Origin: Limnoglobus sp. | GTDB taxonomy: Bacteria > Planctomycetota > Planctomycetia > Gemmatales > Gemmataceae | DNA: 8,389 nt | Assembly (NCBI GenBank): GCA_025353985.1 | Contig: JANXNT010000872.1 | Location: forward strand, 1 to 8,389 | Direction: 5' to 3' | In this document: positions 1-5,422 of the stretch, one piece after another | Layout: each line of letters begins with the position of its first letter | How positions within the stretch are numbered: the stretch's first letter is position 1 | The notes under the pieces: model-generated | Told to the model about the DNA's origin: nothing | Database searches by the model: none | The model's input: only the letters and a program-made list of their open reading frames with translations | Made by a program: the position numbers and the translations under genes

Positions 1-197
1 AGCTTGGTGCCGTCGGGCAGATAGACCATCGCCGCGGAGATGTCGTAGACGGCTGTGGAGCGGTCGTAGGGAGCCCCGCTACCGGGGCTGGTGCCTCCGA
101 AGCTCGGGCTAGAGAGCCGCGAAAGGCCCGCGAGGCCGCCCGTGCCCTGATTGCTCAGGCTGTTGAGTTTCGAGATACCTTGCTGTAACCGCGACAT
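1..197 (-). CDS. 5' part of a Tad-locus gene, probably CpaF/TadA ATPase (cut by window edge)
   Basis: This is an open frame starting at an ATG (195-197) and running off the left edge, giving 65 complete codons. The start is well supported: an AAGGA (206-210 on the complement) lies 8 nt upstream, and the gene begins only 27 nt after the cpaE stop, so the two are almost certainly co-transcribed. The visible N-terminus starts MSRLQQGISKLNSL, continues as a Gly/Ser-rich low-complexity stretch to about residue 43, and then becomes more ordered (around STAVYDISAA, then VYLPDGTKL). No catalytic motif is in view. In Tad/Cpa loci the gene after cpaE is usually cpaF, the secretion ATPase that powers pilin assembly, and a low-complexity N-terminus before the ATPase core is compatible with that. 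The assignment rests on position only. Another Tad component or an adaptor is possible. Confidence 0.55.
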   Translation of the reverse strand, partial: MSRLQQGISKLNSLSNQGTGGLAGLSRLSSPSFGGTSPGSGAPYDRSTAVYDISAAMVYLPDGTK

Positions 198-224
198 AGC
201 TTATATCCTTGGTGTCAATCTCGA

Positions 225-1472
225 TCATCGCTTGCCAAACAAACTCCACGGCGACTTCTTCACGTCGGTGCCGACAGCCATCGGCTTACCGCTGAGCGAC
301 TGGGCCAGCCCGTAAATACTCTGTTGCGCCCGGCACTTCGGGTTCGCTTTCACGAGCGGCTGCCCCGCCACTCGTGCGGCCATCACTGCCTTCGAGTCGT
401 TCGGGATCTGCCAGTAGAACGCCTTACCGATGACTTCTTCGGCCTTCTTGAGGCTGATGCCTTCTTCGACCGCTTCCGAACCGACTCGGTTGACGATGAC
501 CTTGACGCGATCGCCCAGGTTTTCTTGCGTGTTGTTCAGAAGGTGCATCAGGCGCACCACGTTCCGCAGGCTGCTGAGTTCGAGTTGCGCGACGAGTAGG
601 ATCGTATCCGCGAGCCGCAGGCCCATGAGGTCCGTCGGCAAGAGCGACTTGCTGAGGTCCAAAATCAAGTGCGAGTAGCTGATCTTGAGCAGGTTCACGA
701 TGCGCTCGACGTGCGACTCGTGAATCACCGCCATGTCTTGAATTTCGAGCGGGTGACGCAAGATCGACAGTCCCGTCGGCGCGTGTTTGACTAGTGCGCG
801 TTTCAGGAAGTTCATGTCGAGGCGTTCGATGTTTCGAGCGAGATCGGCGATCGAGATGTTATCCATCCCGTCGACTTCGATCGCGATGTCGGCGTCGCCC
901 ATGGCGAGGTCGAGGTCGATGAGGGCGACTCGTTCTTTGTTTTCCGGTTCTGTGGCGAGCGTGGCAGCCAGATTCACGGCAAGGCTGGTGGTGCCGACAC
1001 CGCCGCGCGAGCCGAGAATCGCGATGACCGACGACTGCGTCACTTGCCGGGCAAACCCGCCGGATCCTTGCGAGCCAATGCCAGAGTCGCCGTTGTTACT
1101 AGCCGATTCGCCGACGGATCGCTGGAGTGCCGAGAGCAAATCTTCGAGCACAACGGGATCGGTCAGGAAGTATTTCGCCCCGCGTTGCAGGGATAGTAAG
1201 AGCGCTTGGTGGTCTTTGCTGATCGTCAGGATCTGGAGTTTCGGGTACTTGACCGAAATCTCGCCGATCATCTGGAGTGCGCGTTGTTTGTCCGAATCGA
1301 GGTGGACGATGGCGAGGTCGGGCATCGAGTCTTTCGACGCGTGAATCACGTCGAAGAAGTATTCGTAGCGGGCACATTCGGCTTCGAGCCAAACGAAATC
1401 CACGCTGAGTAGGAAGCCCCGGAGGGATTCCCGCGTCGCTTCGTTCGGGTCTACGATGGCAATTCGTTGCAT
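225..1472 (-). CDS. cpaE: CpaE/TadZ-like pilus assembly protein: degenerate receiver domain plus ParA/MinD-like ATPase domain
   Basis: The protein is 415 aa. CpaE/TadZ proteins are cytoplasmic and place the Tad secretion machinery at its site in the cell. Residues 1-118 look like a response-regulator receiver fold (starts MQRIAIVDPNEATRE), but the phospho-acceptor position after the third strand is His57 (AIVHLD) and the usual Lys before Pro is Asp105 (LTDP), so phosphorylation is unlikely. A Gly/Ser-rich linker spans about 121-146. From 148 there is a MinD/ParA domain with a deviant Walker A, GSRGGVGTTS (154-163), in which both signature lysines are replaced (Arg, Thr), as is common in CpaE. 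IDLDLAMGDADIAI (185-198) and LILDLSKSLLPTDL (269-282) follow. I chose the ATG at 1470-1472 because the receiver fold begins there. Neither it nor the in-frame ATG at 1509-1511 has a clear Shine-Dalgarno, and a longer frame to 1556 would start inside a hairpin. The gene lies 116 nt after the secretin and 27 nt before the next gene. Confidence 0.88.
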   Translation of the reverse strand: MQRIAIVDPNEATRESLRGFLLSVDFVWLEAECARYEYFFDVIHASKDSMPDLAIVHLDSDKQRALQMIGEISVKYPKLQILTISKDHQALLLSLQRGAKYFLTDPVVLEDLLSALQRSVGESASNNGDSGIGSQGSGGFARQVTQSSVIAILGSRGGVGTTSLAVNLAATLATEPENKERVALIDLDLAMGDADIAIEVDGMDNISIADLARNIERLDMNFLKRALVKHAPTGLSILRHPLEIQDMAVIHESHVERIVNLLKISYSHLILDLSKSLLPTDLMGLRLADTILLVAQLELSSLRNVVRLMHLLNNTQENLGDRVKVIVNRVGSEAVEEGISLKKAEEVIGKAFYWQIPNDSKAVMAARVAGQPLVKANPKCRAQQSIYGLAQSLSGKPMAVGTDVKKSPWSLFGKR

Positions 1473-1511
1473 GACGGTTACCGCGTTACTCGGAGGTCGC
1501 TGTCCAATCAT

Positions 1512-1530
1512 TCGCACCCGGTGGGTGCGA
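1512..1530 (-). other. Perfect 8-bp hairpin in the cpaC-cpaE intergenic region
   Basis: The arms TCGCACCC and GGGTGCGA flank a 3-nt loop. On the sense (minus) RNA it lies 6 nt after the GAAA-capped hairpin at 1537-1565 and ends directly against an in-frame ATG (1509-1511) upstream of the preferred cpaE start. It could hide an upstream start or control translation of cpaE. No U-tract follows, so a classical terminator is unlikely. Confidence 0.6.
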
Positions 1531-1536
1531 CAAGCC

Positions 1537-1565
1537 GCCGATCCCCGCTTTCGCAAGGGATCGGC
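1537..1565 (-). other. Long hairpin with GAAA tetraloop between cpaC and cpaE
   Basis: On the minus strand the arms GCCGATCCC and GGGATCGGC pair perfectly. The inner bases TTGC-GAAA-GCG extend the stem by three pairs (one of them G-U) with a single bulged U, closing on a GNRA-type GAAA tetraloop. It begins 23 nt after the secretin stop. The tetraloop exists only in the sense RNA, which argues for a role in the pilus transcript (processing, stability or partial termination) rather than in DNA. On the plus strand the stem is followed by TTTT, so it might also stop antisense transcripts. Confidence 0.65.
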
Positions 1566-1588
1566 TTTTCACATTACAATCGCGTCGC

Positions 1589-3388
1589 TTAGCGGATACT
1601 CGGGATGTTCACCGGTACGACGGGGGCCAGTGGGGCACCGGTCGGCTCGGCTAACGGTATCGGCAGCGGTTCGGGCAAGGCGGTTTCGACCTGGCGGCCG
1701 GTCGGAATCTCCGTCCCGTAGTTCGTCATCGCGGTCGGCACGATGCTCGTGGTCGGCATCGATCGCATCGCCGCAGGCAGTGCGGAGGGGAACGCCGTCG
1801 CCCCGCCGTTACCCGTCAGAATCCCCGTCGTCGAGCAGCCCGCGGCCCCGGTGCCGTTCGACCCATTGCACACGTTGCCTTTGCAGGGGTAGGTGCCGTA
1901 GGTCGGGTCGCACTTGTAGGCGGCGTTGTAGCAGCGGCCGTTCCACACTTGGCGTTGGCCACGCGGTGCCTCGATCAGGCCTTCAAGGTATAGCTCGTAA
2001 TCGTCCGAGCTGCGGGTTTCGCGGCCAGGAACCCGTTTCGGCACCTGGTTGCAATCGAGCGGATCGACCAACCGTGGCGTCACCATCACGATCAGTTCCC
2101 GTTCCCGTTCGTCGTACCGAATGTTGCTGAACGCGGTCCCAATGAAGGGAATGTCGCCCACGAACGGAACCTTGTTGTTGATCGCCTGCGTCGTCGTTTC
2201 GAGCAAGCCACCGATCGCAAAGGTCTGGCCGCTTTCGAGCATCACCGAAGCCCGTGTCGTTTGCTCGGTGAAGCCGGGCGAGAAGCCTGCGGTCGTCTGG
2301 ATACCGGCCCCGTCGTTGCGTGCCCGAATCGTCGGGTTCACTTCGAGGTAAATCTTGCCGTTCCCGTACACGATCGGCAGAACTTCCAACTGCGTGCCGA
2401 CCGGTTCGAGCGTCACGCTGATGCTACCGAGGCCCCCGCCGGTCGCACTCAAGACGGCCTGTTGGCCACCCGAGCGGATGAACGCGGGTCGGCCCGATTG
2501 CGTCGTCACTTTCGGTTCCGAAAGGAACTTCGCCAAGCCTTCGGTTCGCAAGGCCCGCAAGGCCACGAACAACTGGGCGGGTGCGATGGCCAATCGAATG
2601 TTCGCGTTCGAGGTGAACACGTTCGTCGTGCCCGCCGTCGGTGATAACAAACCGCTTAACAAGCTGCCAAAACTAGCCGAGTTCCCACCGAGCAGGAAGT
2701 CCGCACCGCGTTCGCGGAGTTCGGATCGGTCCACTTGGGCGATGACCACTTCGATCATCACATGTTGGACGCCGCCGACCTGGATCGCGTTGATAATGTT
2801 CGCGTTCCCACCGGCTGCGGGTGCCCCGCCGCCTGTGCCTGGCCCCGTCGTTCCGGGCGTCCCGACCGCACCGCCAGCGATGCGTTCGATGATTGCGGCA
2901 TCTTCCGGCTTATTCACATACCCGGTGAGGATGACTGCGGTCCCGACGCCGGGGAGGACTTCCACGCTCGCCGTAGGGACGGCTCGCTGGATCACTCGCT
3001 TCAGCAGGTCGTAATCGGGCTGAACGACAACTTCGAATTCGGCCTTCGCACCGTTATCGAGCGTGAACGTCAGCTTCGTGACGCCGGGGTTCAAGCCGAC
3101 GAGCAACACGCCGTTCGGGTTCGTCTGGCTCGGCCGGGTTTGCAGAACCTGCTCGTTCCCGGTGAGCGTATCTTTGATCGTTCGTTCGCCGGGAATCTTG
3201 GGGACGAACTCGACGATTCCACCGAGTGGAACCAGGAGTTCGCCGGTCTTCCCGACGCGGACATTCGAGGGCTTCGCCGTGGGGGCCGCGGCTGCCGGTT
3301 GAGCTTTCGCAGCTGGTATTCCTTGGAATCCAACAACGGCGGCCAAACTGCCGATTAATAATCGGCGCGTCAATTGAAAACGGTGCAT
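1589..3388 (-). CDS. cpaC: CpaC/RcpA-type outer-membrane secretin of the Tad pilus
   Basis: The protein is 599 aa. It forms the outer-membrane ring through which the Flp pilus leaves the cell. Residues 1-29 are an export signal with a basic start (HRFQLTRRL), a hydrophobic core and AKA before Gln30; the LTRRLLIG stretch is faintly Tat-like. Residues 42-122 match the N-terminal pilus-formation domain of CpaC, and about 124-170 a BON-like segment. A Gly/Pro/Ala-rich insert covers 172-194. The secretin domain runs from about 205 to 443, with LSEPKVTTQSG (289-299) and the family signature from GQTFAIGGL (387-395) to VPFVGDIPFIGTAF (407-420). After it comes an unusual tail of about 155 aa with six cysteines (446, 486, 493, 502, 507, 518) and a Pro/Ala-rich end. 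I chose the ATG at 3386-3388, not the longer frame to 3517, because a strong purine-rich ribosome site and the signal peptide fit only there. It lies between cpaB and cpaE; no cpaD intervenes. Confidence 0.93.
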   Translation of the reverse strand: MHRFQLTRRLLIGSLAAVVGFQGIPAAKAQPAAAAPTAKPSNVRVGKTGELLVPLGGIVEFVPKIPGERTIKDTLTGNEQVLQTRPSQTNPNGVLLVGLNPGVTKLTFTLDNGAKAEFEVVVQPDYDLLKRVIQRAVPTASVEVLPGVGTAVILTGYVNKPEDAAIIERIAGGAVGTPGTTGPGTGGGAPAAGGNANIINAIQVGGVQHVMIEVVIAQVDRSELRERGADFLLGGNSASFGSLLSGLLSPTAGTTNVFTSNANIRLAIAPAQLFVALRALRTEGLAKFLSEPKVTTQSGRPAFIRSGGQQAVLSATGGGLGSISVTLEPVGTQLEVLPIVYGNGKIYLEVNPTIRARNDGAGIQTTAGFSPGFTEQTTRASVMLESGQTFAIGGLLETTTQAINNKVPFVGDIPFIGTAFSNIRYDERERELIVMVTPRLVDPLDCNQVPKRVPGRETRSSDDYELYLEGLIEAPRGQRQVWNGRCYNAAYKCDPTYGTYPCKGNVCNGSNGTGAAGCSTTGILTGNGGATAFPSALPAAMRSMPTTSIVPTAMTNYGTEIPTGRQVETALPEPLPIPLAEPTGAPLAPVVPVNIPSIR

Positions 3389-3390
3389 CC

Positions 3391-3404
3391 CTTCACCTCT
3401 CCTC
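3391..3404 (-). promoter_or_regulatory. Strong ribosome binding site of the secretin gene
   Basis: The complement reads GAGGAGAGGTGAAG just upstream of the ATG at 3388, giving both AGGTGA (4 nt from the start) and GAGGAG (10 nt away). It fixes the secretin start and excludes the longer upstream frame. It is the strongest such site in the window, consistent with a need for many secretin copies. Confidence 0.8.
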
Positions 3405-3414
3405 GCCAAGTTCA

Positions 3415-3431
3415 GCGGGTAAAAACCCCGC
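3415..3431 (-). other. Small hairpin near the secretin ribosome site
   Basis: The arms GCGGG and CCCGC (5 bp) flank a 7-nt A/T-rich loop. It lies about 10 nt upstream of the secretin ribosome site in the sense RNA. Alone it is too short to be convincing, but it is the last member of a run of hairpins in this gap. Confidence 0.35.
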
Positions 3432-3458
3432 CCATGTTCTGGGTCGATTTCAAAATCA

Positions 3459-3482
3459 TTCGGCCAGTCCAACCCGGCCGAA
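3459..3482 (-). other. Hairpin in the cpaB-cpaC intergenic region
   Basis: Perfect 7-bp inverted repeat TTCGGCC / GGCCGAA with a 10-nt loop, in the 199-nt gap between cpaB and the secretin. There is no adjacent U-tract. Confidence 0.5.
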
Positions 3483-3494
3483 CCGGCGCGGGCG

Positions 3495-3517
3495 ATGTTC
3501 CCAGCGGTCGGGAACAT
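3495..3517 (-). other. Hairpin in the cpaB-cpaC intergenic region
   Basis: Perfect 8-bp inverted repeat ATGTTCCC / GGGAACAT with a 7-nt loop. It is 12 nt from each neighbouring hairpin in the same gap. It could be a transcript-processing or stability element, or a DNA operator; the sequence alone does not decide. Confidence 0.55.
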
Positions 3518-3529
3518 GTCTCAGGTTGC

Positions 3530-3551
3530 GGGGCGCGAATCCGTGCGCCCC
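3530..3551 (-). other. GC-rich hairpin just after cpaB
   Basis: Perfect 7-bp inverted repeat GGGGCGC / GCGCCCC with an 8-nt loop, beginning 36 nt after the cpaB stop in the sense direction. It is the most stable stem of this gap per base pair. With no U-tract on the sense side, it is more likely a 3'-end-protecting or partial-termination element than a full terminator. Confidence 0.55.
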
Positions 3552-3587
3552 AGCAAGTTTGTTTTCATACCCGCTACAACATCACTC

Positions 3588-4871
3588 TCAGGTGATGCGG
3601 GGTTCTGGCGTCCCGTTCGGCGCGGGTGCTGGTGCGGCCGGTGTAGCGGGCGGTTGCACGCCATTCACCGTTCCGTCCGGCAACACTTCGCCGAGTAGCT
3701 TCCATTCGCCATCGGTCTGCTTCTCGTAGCGATAGACCTTCGCGCCGTTCGGGCCGACGAACGAACGATCCACCACTGGCTTCTTCTTTTCAGCGACCGG
3801 CTCTGGCTTCTTTTCCACTTCCGGCTTCGCTTCGGGCTTCGGCGTCGAGCCGTCGTCCATCGGTTCGGCTTTCGGCTTCTTCGGGTCTTCGGGCTTCTTC
3901 GCCCCGACGAACGACTTCGGCACGAACTGATCGCGGTACACGGACTTTTGCAGGAACTGGCCGATGTACGGCTTCAGGTCCGCCAACGCATTGTCGGGCA
4001 CGGTCAGGTGTTCTTGCGTCTTGAACTTACTTTCCAGCACTTGTTGCGTCAGTTCCGTACCTGCGGGCAGATCGTCGATCGGTACCGGAATCTTCGTCGT
4101 CTGCGGTGCCGTCGGGGCCACGGGAGCCGCTTTCAATTCTGGCAGCGAGTCGAGTTCGTCGTTGAGCGACTTATTGATCCACTTGATGACTTCCTTCACG
4201 TCCCAGTTCGCGGGCTTCGTGCTCGGGCCGGTCGCTTCGCTTCGCAGGATGAAGCTCAGTTGCACGCCCGCCGTTTCGGCCATCCGGATCAATCGCGCTT
4301 CGTCAGTCAGTGCGGCCAGCGTCACCACCTGAATCGCACGGCTGCCATCGGGCGTTGCCGACTCTGGCACAGTCTGGAGGTCGACCGCCATTACCAGCAT
4401 GTCCGGAATCAGCACGTTGCCGTGGACTTTCCCTGAGTGCGAGGTTAGCGTTCCGAGCAGGTCGACGCGGCTCGTCGGCTTGACGAACTGCGTGAACTTG
4501 TCGATCGGGAGCTTGATCCCCACCATGCTGTAGCCGGGGGGCGCTTCCATTAGCCGAAACTTCCCGGTGTCGGTCGTGGTGAGAACGTCGTCGGCCCGCA
4601 GCGAGCGAATGAGCGTCTTTTCTTCGAGTTCCGCTTCTTCCATTACCGCGTTCTGCGGCACGTCTGCGACGTTGACTTTCTTCCGCTTCAACTGATCCTT
4701 GATCGAATCTTTCGTGAACTTCGTACCGGGCGTCAGCTCTTTGGCTGCCACGATGATCTCTGCCAACTGCGCGTCGGGTTTTTGCCGACCACTCACTTGC
4801 GAAGTCAGGAAGGCGGCGATGAGACCGCATCCGACTGCGACGACCATGAGAATTAAATTCTTCTGCTTCAT
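3588..4871 (-). CDS. cpaB: CpaB/RcpC-like Tad pilus assembly protein with a second SAF-like domain
   Basis: The protein is 427 aa. CpaB/RcpC is a periplasmic, inner-membrane-tethered partner of the secretin. Residues 5-23 form one N-terminal membrane segment or uncleaved signal (NLILMVVAVGCGLIAAFLT). A SAF domain covers about 37-105, with AEIIVAAKELTPGTKFT (37-53). The RcpC/CpaB middle domain follows at about 106-215 (GYSMVGIKLPIDKFTQFV, then RVDLLGT). Residues 258-325 look like a second SAF unit (TKIPVPIDDLPAGTELT, then VPDNALADLKPYIGQ). A Lys/Pro/Glu-rich charged linker spans about 325-366; a short ordered part (VDRSFVGPNGAKVYRYE, 367-383) and a Pro/Ala tail end the protein. The start is fixed by GAGGGG (4878-4883 on the complement), 6 nt from the ATG. 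It is the first gene of its transcription unit, 199 nt before the secretin, with a long non-coding region upstream. The symbol follows domain order and position. Confidence 0.9.
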   Translation of the reverse strand: MKQKNLILMVVAVGCGLIAAFLTSQVSGRQKPDAQLAEIIVAAKELTPGTKFTKDSIKDQLKRKKVNVADVPQNAVMEEAELEEKTLIRSLRADDVLTTTDTGKFRLMEAPPGYSMVGIKLPIDKFTQFVKPTSRVDLLGTLTSHSGKVHGNVLIPDMLVMAVDLQTVPESATPDGSRAIQVVTLAALTDEARLIRMAETAGVQLSFILRSEATGPSTKPANWDVKEVIKWINKSLNDELDSLPELKAAPVAPTAPQTTKIPVPIDDLPAGTELTQQVLESKFKTQEHLTVPDNALADLKPYIGQFLQKSVYRDQFVPKSFVGAKKPEDPKKPKAEPMDDGSTPKPEAKPEVEKKPEPVAEKKKPVVDRSFVGPNGAKVYRYEKQTDGEWKLLGEVLPDGTVNGVQPPATPAAPAPAPNGTPEPRIT

Positions 4872-4974
4872 AAACCGCCCCTCGAATCAGGTTGTGAAAC
4901 TCTTAGCTGCTGGATGCCGCTTGATAAGCGGCCGAACGACCTCACGAGGGGAGGAGGAAGTTCCACAGGCAGCC

Positions 4975-5003
4975 GCCAGTGGGAAGGTCACCTTCCTGCT
5001 GGC
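4975..5003 (+). other. 13-bp hairpin with 3-nt loop in the cpaB leader region
   Basis: GCCAG and CTGGC form the outer stem and GGAAGG / CCTTCC the inner stem around a TCA loop. The two bases between them pair as G-U only on the plus strand, giving 13 continuous pairs there. On the minus strand they become two A-C mismatches, so the structure is better if plus-strand RNA is made. It starts 104 nt upstream of the cpaB ATG. Function unknown; possibilities are a leader structure or an antisense/small RNA end. Confidence 0.4.
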
Positions 5004-5102
5004 TGTTGTGTATGTACGATCCGAAACCCGCTAAGACTGACAGAAGCTGGCGGACGGTAAACACCGGCCCTATCAGTTTCGCCATCATCAAGATGGCACC
5101 AT

Positions 5103-5119
5103 CCGCGAATCATTCGCGG
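5103..5119. promoter_or_regulatory. Near-perfect palindrome, possible operator
   Basis: CCGCGAAT and ATTCGCGG are exact inverted arms of 8 bp around a single C. Such odd-length dyads are typical of dimeric repressor or activator sites. It lies 232 nt upstream of the cpaB start, far from the coding region but inside the probable promoter region. No regulator gene is in the window to match it. Confidence 0.35.
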
Positions 5120-5293
5120 CCGACCCCTCGGTACGGTTCCGGTTCGAGTTGAACAAACCTAGAGCGCATCTGAAGGATCGCAAGCACAGAGCCGTCTGAA
5201 TCGTCATTTCCCGGCTGATCCGGTTACTTTCTCGTAGCGTTTTGTTTCCCACACCCCTTCATTCGACCAGTCTGGGTAGCTTCCTTCAGTATT

Positions 5294-5307
5294 TCCGCAA
5301 TTGCGGA
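5294..5307. promoter_or_regulatory. Perfect 14-bp palindrome with an adjacent half-site
   Basis: TCCGCAATTGCGGA is self-complementary, and the half-site TGCGGA repeats 9 nt away at 5311-5316. It lies just after the peptidase terminator, at the upstream end of the cpaB leader region, where an operator for the pilus promoter would be reasonable. Binding factor unknown. Confidence 0.35.
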
Positions 5308-5348
5308 TAATGCGGACTTTGCCAAACTTATGCGATCTACCAAACGCA

Positions 5349-5389
5349 CCGGGGCGGCCGGTCGAAACAATATCGACTGGCCGCCCCGG
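5349..5389 (-). terminator. Strong terminator-like hairpin after the prepilin peptidase gene
   Basis: CCGGGGCGGCC and GGCCGCCCCGG form 11 perfect pairs. GTCGA/TCGAC adds five more inside, separated by one G-U pair on the plus strand (one mismatch on the minus strand), around a 7-nt A/T loop. It begins 33 nt after the peptidase stop. The following sense sequence (TGCGTTTGG) has only a weak T-run, as often seen in high-GC genomes. It is by far the longest stem in the window and would separate the peptidase transcript from cpaB. Confidence 0.7.
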
Positions 5390-5422
5390 ATGTTCTCGCG
5401 AATTTTCGCTCGATTTCCTGCA

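Larger units (their letters stand above)
4872..5348. other. Long non-coding leader/promoter region upstream of cpaB
   Basis: About 480 nt with no convincing gene on either strand. Since the peptidase upstream appears to end in a terminator (5349-5389), this stretch should contain the promoter and 5' leader of cpaB-cpaC-cpaE. I could not identify convincing -35/-10 boxes. It holds several inverted repeats: 4975-5003, 5081-5097 (GCCATC/GATGGC), 5103-5119 and 5294-5307. Small open frames of 39 and 48 codons on the minus strand lack ribosome sites and resemble nothing I know; neither looks like a Flp pilin. Confidence 0.6.

Noticed and set aside
787..1344. Plus-strand open frame of 185 codons opposite cpaE
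   Set aside because: It is rich in Arg/Ser, has no recognisable domain, and lies entirely antisense to a well-supported gene; it is a codon-bias shadow.
1473..1556. Upstream in-frame extension of cpaE
   Set aside because: The extra residues are Arg-rich and non-conserved in appearance, and the start codon lies inside the hairpin at 1537-1565.
2355..3014. Plus-strand open frame of 219 codons opposite the secretin
   Set aside because: Antisense shadow with low-complexity composition; the minus-strand frame carries the full secretin signature.
3389..3517. Upstream in-frame extension of the secretin
   Set aside because: It would place 43 non-signal residues before a clear signal peptide and bypass the strong ribosome site at 3391-3404.
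4942..5088. Minus-strand frame of 48 codons in the cpaB leader, considered as a small pilin
   Set aside because: No ribosome site, no Flp-type cleavage motif (Gly followed by a hydrophobic stretch with Glu at +5), and it overlaps a hairpin.
5310..5330. TTGGCA-containing stretch considered as a sigma-54 promoter for cpaB
   Set aside because: The GG and GC elements are not at the required 10-nt spacing and the second box does not match.
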